From Fistulifera solaris (taxonomy: Eukaryota; Bacillariophyta; Bacillariophyceae; Naviculales; Stauroneidaceae): a DNA stretch of 64,000 nucleotides. A program made the position numbers and the translations under genes. The stretch is taken from assembly GCA_030295235.1 (NCBI GenBank), contig AP026167.1, positions 558,001 to 622,000 of the forward strand, written 5' to 3'. Position 1 is the stretch's first letter. Each line of letters starts with the position of its first letter. This document shows, one piece after another, positions 1 to 11,400 of the stretch. The notes beneath the pieces were generated by a model. The model searched no databases, had not been told where the DNA came from, and worked only from the letters and a program-made list of their open reading frames with translations.

Positions 1-1962
1 AGAATTGGGTAGAACCCGATGTGGAAAGCAATCACCAGTCTGTCGAAAATGCTGCCACCTATGACGTTGAGGATGAAGACGAAGAGAACGACCAATTTCC
101 AGAAACCAATGATGTTTACATGTTACCAATACTCGCAAATTCTCCTAGTTCTAGAAGATCAATGAGGTCAATCGGCAATTTTACCTTGGAAAAATCAAGT
201 TCCGTTCCCTCTCGATTGACAGAAAAACCTCCATTACCCGAAGGAATTTCTGAATCTACTACAGAAGGAAGACCCAATCTTTCCGGAGCCCCACACTTGT
301 TCAATAAACCAAAGTCGGTCCCATCGCATCTATCTGAGCATCCTCAGTCAACCGAGACAGTGCTCGAACAGAGGTCTGATGGTCGTCCAGCTGATCAATC
401 CAGTGATTTAGGTAATACATATCCATCACTTCCACCGCAACGTTCTCATGCTTCACGAAATCAAACAACTGCTCCTCGGCATGAATATTCTTCATCTCTT
501 GCGCGGCGTCCTCGACCAATAGAGCCTACAACAAACAATTATGGGCGATCTGTTACAAAAAGTCAGAAGAAGCGCGATTCATCCCTTTTGGCTCTTGTTG
601 CTCTTATTCAGGAGAATGCTAGGCGAACGAGTGATTCGCCACGAGGAAGAGATCCAGAGCCTTGTCAAAGTGGAGCTTCGAGAGTGTCTTTGGGGCGAGG
701 TTCGACAAGTCCTGGCGACCCCATGAGTGATGCCTCGTTCCAGTCCACCTTTGAAACTGAAGAGGATAGCATGAGGAACGACGGTGTCGCTGATGCTACT
801 TTTGACCCAGAGGCAGATGGACTGATTGAAAACGAGTCATACGACGATTTTGAAACGTCTTCCGACAATGACACACCTTCTGTCACTACATCGGACGAAA
901 CGTTTGACGATGAGTTTAATACGCAAAGTCGTATACTTTTGGATCCTGAGGATGGCTCAAGCGCTGACGACACATCCGTGGAAAGTGAAGCGAGTGACGT
1001 AGAAAGTTTTTTGGATCGAAATAATGCAATTAAGAACAGTCGGCTCGAACCCGAAGAATTTCCGATATCACCAGAAGCAGAGAGTGAATCCAGTGGTGCC
1101 GAGAGTGTATCTGAAGATGAAAGCACAACTGCGGACACGAAAGGTCGTTTAGAGCCGGGAGAGTATTTATTACAGACTGAAAACGAATGCAGCATGGCAG
1201 AGTTTGCAATCGAGAACGAATTCTCTGATGAGTCAGAAGAGTCTGCAGTAGGTAGTGAAACGTCGGAGGATTCGACGTTCGAAACTATGTTAAATGCTAG
1301 AGAAGCTCCCCCCTGTGCTGGCTGATGAAGGGGGCGAGGATGGATTGATCGAAAGCGGCGAAGAAGCTGATGACGACCAATCCGTTGACTCCTTGCCCAC
1401 TGCTTTCCGGGAGGAACGACCTCGAATGCAAGAGCCACCCGACCAACTTATTGATCCCCGGGATCTTGAAGAAGAGGATGATCAAGCCGAAATGGTTAGC
1501 GACGATAGTAATGAGTCGGCCAAAGGCAGCATGTCAGGAGAAGATCCCACCATTGTCTCTGATGGTGATGTCAGCAAGGTAATTGAAACCGTTGAGGCTG
1601 AAGCGTTTACAGATGAAAGCGGATCGGCGGTCATTGATCTAGAGTCCGCCTCAGATCAAACATCTAGTAGAAACTTAGACCTGGAATTGGGAGCTCCCAT
1701 GACAACACTTGCCGACGCGGCCACAATAACGCCGGGAAAATCTGATCACGACACGGATGAAGCAACAATGAGCGTAGATGAGGAGAGCTACATGGAGGAG
1801 CCTACTTTCAAATCTGAAGAAATGGAAATCACTTTTACCAAAAGTGAATCGGCGGACGAAGATTCTGCCGTTGCTGACAGCGAGGCAAGCTTTGAAGAGC
1901 ACATGCGCCGCAGTTTACATCCTTTTCCAGAATCCCCACGGAGAATTGCCGTCGATCCCTAG
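1..1962 (+). CDS. Acidic Ser/Glu/Asp-rich protein, partial at 5' end
   Basis: I do not recognise a family. The reading frame is open to the left edge, so the true start lies outside the window. The product is almost wholly low complexity: a Ser/Pro/Arg-rich first third, a short basic patch near nt 560-600, then a long Asp/Glu/Ser region with loosely repeated LEPEEF, LEPGEY and LDPEDG motifs. No membrane segment or catalytic motif is visible, and intrinsic disorder is likely. The frame changes at a run of six C (1308-1313): the first frame stops at 1325 while a second frame with the same composition runs to 1962. One base fewer in that run joins them smoothly (APPVLADEGG). A 49-nt GT-AG intron (1252-1300) would also restore frame but would remove typical coding sequence. 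Confidence 0.6.
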
Positions 1963-2562
1963 AGGAGTGAACACAGTATCGGAATTACTAATCCACAGGA
2001 TCTTTTTTCGTAAAATTGTGTCTATGCAACTTCGACCCAGAGCGTTTGTAGGGTGGTGCCTTCTGACGGACACTGGACGACACCATTTGCCGTTGAGTGA
2101 AGCAAAAGAGTTTGAGTAGCTGGTATCAGTCTAGGTCTAGCTAAAGAAAAACTAGCATCTCTTTTGGTGGGAAAAAAAGGCTGATCAAGATGGATCCTTT
2201 AAGAGGAAAAGCCCCGCAAACTAAACTAAAAACGTCCTTGTTATTGTCCCGATGCGCCACCGCTCTAGAATTGCCGACTATCTCTTTTCATGTAGGGGGT
2301 ATGTCGCGTTTCGAAACAGCTCCTTATTTCGAGAGAGAAGGGCAACGAAGACGAAATGCGAGGCGCTTCGTAGCGGGTGCTCAGTAGTGTACTCCTTTAC
2401 TGTAGAAAGACGGAAGATGCGCGTTGGGATCTTCCCTTGCAAAAACAAAAACATCTACCATTGACGACATCCATCAACCTCGACAGGAAACACCCAGAAA
2501 AAGAATCAAAAGGAGGACTATCATTATTCCTTAAACACAACCTTCACTCAAAGATAATTATA
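1963..2562. other. Intergenic; 3' flank and GH5 promoter
   Basis: About 600 bases between two co-oriented genes. It holds only short open frames with no recognisable product. The last 200 bases are A-rich with CAA/AAC runs, as expected for the 5' leader of the following glucanase gene. I see no other structure. Confidence 0.5.
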
Positions 2563-4956
2563 ATGTATCTGGTTCGTCCCAAGTCGCTCTGGCTGTGGGC
2601 CTTGTTGATGCTGGCCGTCGTTCCCATCGAGTATTGCCATGCGAAAGCCGTTGCTACCGAAATGAACGTTAATGGAGCTTCTTCTCTCCCCGACGAGGAG
2701 TCGCACAAGAAGCACAAGGACGACGAAGAAGAGGAAGAAGAAGAAACAGGAGATGATCCCGGTATTCCCTTTCGTCATTTCGTCGCACACGATTCCACTA
2801 TGACCTGTACGGCTGACGAACACGCTCGTCCGTTCAACAATCAGATTCGTGGTGTCAATTTAGGAGGATGGATGGTCCTCGAACCGTGGATTACCCCCAG
2901 TATCTTTTACCAATTCCTCAATGCTGGAGAAAACACCACCGCCTTTGACATGTACACCTTCTGTCAAGTTCTCGGTCCCCAAAAAGCCAACGAACAATTG
3001 CGTCACCACTGGGATCGGTGGGTCACCAAAGATATCATTCGGCAGTTGGCCGAGTCCGAAGCAGTCAATAGTTTGCGATTGCCCGTGGGTGATTTTCAAT
3101 TCATTCCGTACGGTCCGTATGCCACGGGCTGTGTCGATGGAGGCTTGGAATACGTCGATCAGTTGTTGGATTGGGCTTACGAATATGGATTGACGGTGTT
3201 GTTGGACATTCATACCATGAAAGACTCACAAAATGGTTTTGATAATTCTGGACAAGCTATGGGGTTTGCTTGGACGTCTTCGCTCAACTCAGAATTCGGA
3301 GGATTGACGACCTTCCAACATTGGCCCATTCGTACGGCCAATTGGATCGGGACCTTCAATCCACAAACAGCACAGTATGATGATATCAATCAGGGGAACA
3401 TTCAGCACGCACTGGATGTCATTCAAGCGGTAGTTGATCGGTATGCAGGCCATCCGGCGGTGTTGGGTCTGGAACCACTCAATGAACCCTGGCAGTATAC
3501 GCCGATCGATGTTCTCAAACGATTTTACTGGGATGGATATTTGATCGTCAAGAAAACTGCACCCTACTGGAAGTACATTATGCATGATTCATTTCGTTTG
3601 GATACGTCTGTATGGGGAGGATTTATGGACGGCTGTCCGGAACGTGCGTTGGATACCCACATCTATCAAGCATGGCGTGATCCAGATTCACGTGTGGGGT
3701 TCTATACCGATGCTTGTGCACAAAAGGCGCGTTTGGCGGATATGGAACAAGCTTTTGGTCCTGTTATTGTGGGGGAATGGAGTTTGGCGACGGACAATTG
3801 TGGTGAGTTATGTCTTGTTTCGTCTTTCCTTCGTGTAGAGCTGCTCTCTGTGCAGTAGAGATCATCTGTATATTGTTCCTCGTCTCGGCTAATCCGAATG
3901 TACTCACATCCTGCCTGATTCCGCGACCTAAATGTCCTTATGGAAGCTATGTGGCTGAATGGATTCAACGACAACTTACCTGGTTTCCCGCGTCTACCCT
4001 GCAAATACGAGCCTTGTCGCAAGTCTTATTTGGCACCGGAGCAACCCGGTACACCGCTGGACAATTCCAAACCATTGCAAGGTCCTTTTGGAACGGGATT
4101 GTCCGGCCCCATCTTTGGTTTGTGTCCCAATACACGTGACTGGTTGAAGGAATCTAGCGGAGACCCCTTTACGGGTCGAGATTGGATTACGGCACCCCCG
4201 AAAGCGCCGAAACAGTTGGACGACACTGATGATGTGATGCGCAATCTGGCTCTGAAAAAGTTGGACGCCTTTAGTGGCATTGGTCATGGTTTCTTCTTTT
4301 GGAATTTCCGAACGGACCTTTACGAGCCGCAGTGGTCTTATATGGAAGCCCTGGACCGTGGATGGATTCCTCGGGGTAATTTGAAGGATGAGAAAGTCAA
4401 CACAGCCTGCTCTCGAGAAGAGAGTTCCGTCTATTACAAATGTGTACTGAAACGAGGTCAAGTTGATAAAGCTGTCAGAAGCGCTTTGGCGTACGCCTTG
4501 AACGTTGAAAATAAAACAAATTTACCAGAAAGTCAGGAGATGCTCAACTTGACGGGCCAAGCTTTGCACGAGGCCGCCGATCAATTTCTGGGAGACTTCT
4601 TTGACGATAATCGGCACAATGGTGCAACCTGCGATTTCGGCGGCGTCGCCATGCTGATCCGCCGAAACCAGACATTATCGGATCGATCTAGTTCGGCCTA
4701 TTACTACAATGATGATGAATACTTTCAGGTTGTACAGGGGGGTCCTTCTTTGTGGATTTTGTTAGTTGCAGGAATGGCGACTGCGTTAGTTGGTGCTCTT
4801 TTGGGATTTGTGGGAGCAATGAGATCCAATCAAGGATTCAACCGTCGTGTTCGAGAATCGCGTATCTTCCGCCCGCTTACTCAATCTTCCAACAATTTGA
4901 TCCGAAGTTCCTTGGCGTTGCCTGATTTGCAGTATGAGGAGATCTTGAAGGTGTAA
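2563..4956 (+). CDS. Membrane-anchored GH5 exo-beta-1,3-glucanase
   Basis: Glycoside hydrolase family 5 of the fungal exo-1,3-beta-glucanase type, which releases glucose from beta-1,3-glucan ends; in a diatom the natural substrate would be chrysolaminarin or a beta-glucan in the secretory pathway. Exons 2563-3802 and 3947-4956, with a GT-AG intron of 144 nt, give 749 residues. The ATG at 2563 starts a signal peptide (MYLVRPKSLWLWALLMLAVV). A charged Lys/Glu stretch follows, then RGVNLGGWMVLEPW, the acid/base Glu in LEPLNEPW and the nucleophile Glu in GEWSLATDNC, where the splice junction joins to AMWLNG exactly as the family expects. A single hydrophobic segment near the C-terminus (SLWILLVAGMATALVGALLG) suggests a type I membrane protein with a lumenal or extracellular catalytic domain. 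An upstream in-frame extension to 2377 is open but lacks signal-peptide logic. Confidence 0.9.
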
Positions 4957-5061
4957 GAAGTTGCGATTTCTCTTGTCTTCCGAATTTTCTATCTGATGTT
5001 GACATCAATTCATATGGAGTAAGATTCAAAGTGATATATTTACATCATTGTATTTTGTTTA

Positions 5062-7578
5062 CTAGTCTGCTTCAGCGTCCAGTAACGCGCCCGATGAGTT
5101 ATAGTTCTGCCAAAGCCTTATGAAGTCGTCCGCGCTCATGACTTTCACGCCAAGATTTTGTGCTTGCTCAAATTTCTTCCCGCCCTTGTCGCCCGCAACA
5201 ACAAGGTTGGTAGATTTACTGACACTTCCTGGTGTTGATTTGGCCCCCAAAGATTTCGCCATTTCTTGCGCCTTGGTTCGCGACATATCTGGCATTGATC
5301 CCGTAAAAACAACGCTCCAGCCTGCAAATGGTAGATCTGTAGTAAGGTTACCCGGCGTTGGTAGCGGGGTAAGAGTACTCGATGCATCGTGAACGTTTAT
5401 TGCTCTCGAGAGAGCTCGCGCTGCCCTAACCAATTCTTCTTCGCGACCAAAACAAAGTAGAGCATTTATTACAGCAGGGCCGATTCCTTTTGTTGCTTCG
5501 TTATCTTCACGAAGTATTGTGAAACATTCGTCTTCATCAGATTTGCTCACTTTTTCGATATCACTGAGGAATGATTCGACGCTACCGTATAAACCAGCCA
5601 GCAACGTGGACGAATGAATTCCAACAAACCTGATGTTCAAAGAATAGATGAACCGAGATAAGTCAACACCTGCATTGGCAATTTTGCTAGCTGTGGCCAC
5701 TAAATTCTGGGCTGATTTCGGACCCCAGGAGTTCAACGCGGCTACTGTTTCTGTAAAATTATCGGATCGAACGAACAAATCACTCGGAACTTTCAAAAGA
5801 CCGGCTTCCATAAGCTGTTCAATTCGATTTTGCGACAAACCTGTCACGTCAAGAGCGTCTCGAGAAAAGGCGTGGCTCAAAGCCATCACAGCTCGAGGAG
5901 GGCATAGCAGTGCTGGTCCACCACATCGGAGAACGAAGCCTCGGTCGTCGTTACCCGTCGATTCCCGCTCTGCCACTACTATAGAACCGCATGCAGGGCA
6001 ACTTGTTGGTGCCTCCAACGATATATTGGCTTGTGCATGCTTATTCACTTCACCAACTATCCCTACAACCTGTGGAATCACTTCTCCAGCCCTCCGCACC
6101 ATGACACTCGTTTCCCTAGGAATCGATTTACCGCCTAACGTCTGCTGAAGATGGCGAAAATTGTGCAGCGTAGCACGCTGTACCGATACTCCATTCAAAT
6201 CGATCGGTTCCAATATAGCAACTGGCGTAAGCGACCCGGTTCGTCCAACTTGTACAATCACATCCAGCAACTTTGTGACTCCAACTCGAGGAGGGAATTT
6301 GTGTGCCACAGCCCATCTCGGCGCACGATTAGAGTTCCCGATAACAGCACGGAATAAGGCTCCGTCTACTTTGTGAACACACCCATCCATTTCGTAATCG
6401 CCCCAGTGCCATGTCGAAGAAGTTTTCTTAGGATCCTCACGATGTTTCATCAAGGACTTATGATAGCTCAATAAATTTGTGATGTCAGTTTCATTCCATT
6501 GCGTCTGATCATCTAAGAAAGGCATTGTTGTCGAAATCGTTGGTTGTGGTATATGAAAGCCTAAACTCAAAAGTACCTTTTGCGCCTCCTGACCGTCCAA
6601 TGCGCGCTCACGACCGAGATCCAGGTCGTAGGCATAAAACGATAGCTTGTCGGCCCAGCTTTCTTCCTCCTGCTCACCGGATACCTCCTTGCGAAGTAAT
6701 ATTCCCGATGCAGCATTTCGCGCGTTCGAAAAATTGGCGTGAACTCCTTCATTATCAAATACAGATTGCGGCAAAACGACTTCTCCTTTAATTTCGATGG
6801 CATCGCACGACAGTGGCAATTTCAACAGTGCTGCGTTCAATATGATGTTCGGCGGAATCGCGGAACAGCTGCGAACCGAATGGGTGACATCCATTCCTTG
6901 TTTGCCGTCGCCTCGCGTCGCTGCCCATTGAAGTTGATACGACCATTTGGTGTCACTGGGGGAAGATTGTCGTGTGTAACGTAAATTCAAAGACAAGCCA
7001 TCGATTTTGGGTTCGGTCGTGATAGTAATTGTGTCTACTTTGTCTTTGTTGTTCACTAGCTTTTTGCGTATTCGTTCTAACCAGGCCAACAATTGGGTTG
7101 TATCATGGACATTTTCCAGTGATAGCATCGATTGTCGATGCTTTTGCTTTATTCTCGAAGTTGTCAAAGGCGTGGTACCAACCCGTCCCGCTCGAGTTGT
7201 TGCTGTGCCCAGGCCGACCTCCTTTTGTAACTTTTTGAGTAAATGAGGGTATTCTTGCGACAATGCTTCTTCTCGACGCACTAACGCATCGTATTCGTCG
7301 TCGCTGATTGTGAATGCTTCGGATGCGTTCACAATCTGCTGATTGTTATAGTATCGTTCATCTTGTTTTCGAATTTCATTGCTCAACCACAACAGTTCCT
7401 GGTAGATTGCATCGAGATCATTTTCGTTTGTCGTTGAACGAAATCGGCGCGGATGTGTCGGTATTCTGTGACAGTGTCTCGCCAACTGGAATGCACAAGC
7501 CATGAATCGTTTCTTTGTCGCGGATAACATGATGAATGCCAACGAACACAACGCAGAGCACCAGGCGTGCATTCTCAA
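5062..7578 (-). CDS. ligA: NAD+-dependent DNA ligase (bacterial LigA type)
   Basis: Seals DNA nicks using NAD+ as AMP donor. The whole LigA layout is present in 838 residues: an NAD-binding Ia region (RYYNNQQ, ISDDEYDAL), the adenylation motif TEPKIDGLSLNLRY with its active Lys, an OB fold, a four-Cys zinc finger beginning CPACGS, helix-hairpin-helix repeats (GIGPAVINALL) and a C-terminal BRCT domain (FTGSMPDMSR). Bacterial LigA is usually near 670 residues; the excess is an N-terminal presequence and insertions in the adenylation domain. The first 60 residues are rich in Arg/His/Ser and lack acids, with alternative starts at the inner Met residues (for example 7503, MACAFQLARH), so organelle import is likely. 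NAD+-dependent ligases are rare in eukaryotes. It is transcribed divergently from the myosin gene. The frame is unbroken. Confidence 0.93.
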   Translation of the reverse strand: MRMHAWCSALCSLAFIMLSATKKRFMACAFQLARHCHRIPTHPRRFRSTTNENDLDAIYQELLWLSNEIRKQDERYYNNQQIVNASEAFTISDDEYDALVRREEALSQEYPHLLKKLQKEVGLGTATTRAGRVGTTPLTTSRIKQKHRQSMLSLENVHDTTQLLAWLERIRKKLVNNKDKVDTITITTEPKIDGLSLNLRYTRQSSPSDTKWSYQLQWAATRGDGKQGMDVTHSVRSCSAIPPNIILNAALLKLPLSCDAIEIKGEVVLPQSVFDNEGVHANFSNARNAASGILLRKEVSGEQEEESWADKLSFYAYDLDLGRERALDGQEAQKVLLSLGFHIPQPTISTTMPFLDDQTQWNETDITNLLSYHKSLMKHREDPKKTSSTWHWGDYEMDGCVHKVDGALFRAVIGNSNRAPRWAVAHKFPPRVGVTKLLDVIVQVGRTGSLTPVAILEPIDLNGVSVQRATLHNFRHLQQTLGGKSIPRETSVMVRRAGEVIPQVVGIVGEVNKHAQANISLEAPTSCPACGSIVVAERESTGNDDRGFVLRCGGPALLCPPRAVMALSHAFSRDALDVTGLSQNRIEQLMEAGLLKVPSDLFVRSDNFTETVAALNSWGPKSAQNLVATASKIANAGVDLSRFIYSLNIRFVGIHSSTLLAGLYGSVESFLSDIEKVSKSDEDECFTILREDNEATKGIGPAVINALLCFGREEELVRAARALSRAINVHDASSTLTPLPTPGNLTTDLPFAGWSVVFTGSMPDMSRTKAQEMAKSLGAKSTPGSVSKSTNLVVAGDKGGKKFEQAQNLGVKVMSADDFIRLWQNYNSSGALLDAEAD

Positions 7579-8420
7579 TATTCTGTAATCATGAATTCTT
7601 TATTTAGTTTTTTTTATTGTCAAGAGAGTAAGTTAGTTTCCATGCCATTCAACACGCAGTGAGCTGCGCATTCGTACAAATTTGTACTCACATGAGATCC
7701 GAGCCGCATTTTTGTCGTTTCCCTCCAATTTGCACTATATAATGAAGTGTAATATCAACTTTTCCATGACTCATCATGATTTCAGTCCCGAAAGAGGTTC
7801 TACATTATTTACTAAAAGAGTTGAAATGACCACGCTACGATTGTCAATTTGACAATACAATACGCTCCCATCATGAATATATTGGCTTTGTTACTCTTAT
7901 TGATGATATTATCGGATTAAATTACGTTAGCGCTCCTTTATTGTTTTCCTCTATTCGCACTAAGGTTGGACATCATGACTTGGCTTGCCGTTGCTTCGTA
8001 ATGAAATGAAACGTCAACACTACGACTGTCGTTCGATTCTCAACAAGCCGTGAAGCGCCAAGACGAATTCACGAATGGGTTGCTTTTATTCATGATGACC
8101 TGCGACCTGCAACATCCAACATCCAAGTTGACTACACGTAGTTTTACGTCAGCACGTATTCCGAAAAGCTTGTATGACGTCAGACCACGTAAGCTTTCGT
8201 GACGTATGGACTTCAATCCGGGATTCGGACATTAGCTTTAGTTGTAGGACACCTTTTCTTTCATGACGCAACGGGATACAGCTCATTCGCATCATTCACT
8301 CCTCCGCACGGAAAAATGGTGGACCGGTGAAAAAGTGAAAATGGGCCCATCCAAATCATCATTGGTAGGGGTGCATCGAAAAGGACACAGCAAGCCAAGG
8401 CGCACCTTTTCCTCACAATC
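7579..8420. promoter_or_regulatory. Divergent LigA/myosin intergenic region with CRE-like cluster
   Basis: This 842-base region separates two divergent genes and must carry both promoters. Within 130 bases lie ACGTCA (8146-8151), a perfect TGACGTCA (8175-8182), TGACGT (8200-8205) and TGACGC (8264-8269). These words match the CO2/cAMP-responsive elements (CCRE) described in Phaeodactylum carbonic anhydrase promoters and bound by bZIP factors. Their spacing relative to the myosin ATG (150-275 bases upstream) fits a promoter. No convincing gene is present. Confidence 0.45.
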
Positions 8421-11400
8421 ATGGGTCGCAAGAAGAAGAACAAGTCACCGTTGAAGTCGCCTACGGCAGCTGCCGCTGCGGCAACACCGGTAGCAGCAGA
8501 AGCCGTTGATATTGTAAGTATACGCTATGACTCTCTCATTTATTTGACATGTCTATAGTCGATAGCTGCTGATACTTTCCCTAAACAGATTACGGGTAAA
8601 GCCTCGCTAGAGTATTATTTTGATCCTTCTTTGATCCTCAAGGAGAATCAGGGAACCATAGGTAGACAGCCACTCAAAAATGGCGCGGGTAGTTCTACTA
8701 AAACCCCCGATCTTTCATCAAAATATTTATTCGTTCCTTGCACGATTATCAAACCGCTAGATGAAGAAAACAGTCAAAAAAGCACCGGAAAGGTAGATGG
8801 ACAGCCCTTTCCCGGTCCGACGCTCGTCAAGACGATTGACGGGGTTTTGCACAAAATATCGGATAGCACGAAACTCATTCCAGTAACGGCTCCGGATGAT
8901 CACGAAGGCGTGCACGACGTCTTGAACCTTCCACAGATTAGCGAAGCGAGTTTGCTGCATACGCTCCGCATCCGATACGCCCGCAATGACATTTACACTT
9001 CCGCCGGTCCCATTCTTATTTCGATCAATCCCTACGTGACTGTCAAACAAGCCGATGGGCAGTCGATCTATTGCGAGGAACGAATGCTATTATATCGCAA
9101 TCGAACGGATTACACGACGGGACCTAAAAACCCTCATTTATTTCTAGTAGCCGATCGAGCCTATAAGGCACTCATGGACTCGGTGCATTCGAGTACCGAG
9201 ATGGACCATTTGGAAGATGAAGATGCGGTCATGATGCTCGAATACCACAAACCGCCGGGAACCGTTCGCAACCAGAGCATCATTATCAGTGGGGAGAGTG
9301 GTGCCGGAAAAACGGAAGCGACGAAAATCATAATGGCGTATTTGGCGCGTATTACGAAACGCGACAGTAAGGCTAGTTACAATCCAGACGGAAGCATGAT
9401 TGCTACTTTGGAAGATCGGGTGCTATCGTCGAATCCGCTCTTGGAGACGTTCGGAAATGCACAAACGTTACGAAATGACAACTCGTCTCGATTTGGAAAG
9501 TACATTCACATTTACTTCAGTACAGTCACGGGAGCGATTACGGGTGCGTCCATTTCCAATTACCTTCTGGAGAAAACTCGAATTACCTCGCAAGTGGATG
9601 GTGAACGCAACTATCATGTTTTCTATCAACTGTTAGCCAGTGCTGACCAAGAAATGTTCCATGACTTTGGGTTGCAGGAGGTGCATCGTCTTTTAATTTT
9701 CTTGGACATCGTATCACCGGTAACGACATTGCGGACCAAGAAGGATTCAAACAGACGATGGCTTGTCTTGCAGAGATCGGTGTGAGTCCAGAAGACCAAA
9801 GGGCTCTTTTTAGGACAGTAGCCGGCGTTCTTCATCTCGGAAACATCAAATTTGAAGAACACGACGATCCAAGTGAAAGTTTCACGGAAAGCATCGGAAA
9901 GTGTCGAGTCTCGGACGAGTCACGACCAAGTCTACGCAAGGCATGCGAGCTACTCGGCCTGGACGAGGCAAAGCTGGAAGACGCTATTTTGACGAAAGTG
10001 ATTGTGATCAATGGGAAGTCAATCAAAAGGCCCAAACCGTTCCTATGGCCGAGGATAAACGCGACGCCCTTGCCAAGATGACATACTCTTGCCTGTTCTT
10101 GTGGCTCGTTCATCACATTAATTTGTCGCTGAATCAAGCGTCTGAACAGACTAAGTCAATACAGAAAGATCAAATGGGATGTATTGGTGTCTTGGATATT
10201 TATGGCTTCGAGACTTTTGACGTTAACGGCTATGAGCAGCTACTCATCAACTATTGCAATGAGAAACTTCAAAGTCACTTCAATCGCCACTTGTTCGAGG
10301 TTGAGCAAAAGCTGTATTCTGACGAAGGAGTCGATTGGTCCTACATTACCTTCAATGATAATAGTCCCTGTCTTGAACTAATTGAAGGTGGAAACGGAAT
10401 AATTGGGATTTTAAATACTCTTGATGATGCTTGGGGTGGAATGGGAACAGCAGCTGAAAAAGATTCCAAGTTTGCCGCTCATCTCCACAGACTCTTCGGC
10501 AAAAGCTCTGAACTAGACACAAGCAAGGATAGTGTTAGCCGTAGAAGTCACTACAAACATTTCATCACCCCGAAGATTGGACTTGATAAGAATTTCATCA
10601 TCAAACACTATGCCGGAGAAGTAAGTCGTGGGTTCTTTTCACTATCTGGCTTTGTCTTATTCGTTTTGTTTGTGTGTTTGACTCACCGGCTCCGGTTGCC
10701 AGGTTTGTTATAATGTTGATGGCTTCGTTGAGAAGAATATGGAGACACTGAGCAGGGAACTGAAGGATCTAGGAGATAGCTCATCGAATCCTTTCTTAAA
10801 AGCGGTGTACTCTACTGCAGGTGTTGAAGTGCAATGCTCGACGGCGCAGCGTTCTTCGATTCGCGGATCCAGTGTAAGCTGGCAATTTCGAGCTTCGCTT
10901 CAGACACTCGTTTCAGACCTTGAAAGAACGCAGCCTCATTATATACGGTGCATTAAGCCAAACAATTCTAAGTTGCCTGGAGCTTTTGCAGCTGCTGACA
11001 TTCTTAAGCAATTAAAATATTCAGGCATGATGGAAGCAATTCGAATTCGTCGAGAAGGTTACGCTCTTAGGGAAGAACATGAAACCTTTTACAAGAGATT
11101 CAGTCTTCTCCTCGGTTACGACAAAATCAAAAAAAGGTGAAAAGGGGATAGTCGAGCTTGTTAGAGTTTTATCCGGTCTCCTTTGCGTTACAGACGCCGA
11201 CTGGCAAATCGGTCACTCGAAGATATTTGTACGAAGAGTTCTTGCTGACAAGTTAGAGCGGCTTGCAAAGTTGAGGGTCCATATAGCGAGCAGGATCTTA
11301 GGGCGGTTCGGCAGACGAGTGGCAAAACGCCGCACTTCTCAACGAATCGCTACCTGGATCCAATTTCGACTTCACATGCGAGCTTATTATCGCTCTCACA

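Noticed and set aside
1252-1300. A 49-nt intron in the acidic protein
   Set aside because: It would delete residues of the same acidic composition, and a one-base change in the adjacent C6 run explains the shift better.
665-1438. Long minus-strand open frame (257 codons)
   Set aside because: It is antisense to the Ser/Glu-rich gene; the Ser/Val/Leu composition is the mirror of that sequence, with no motifs.
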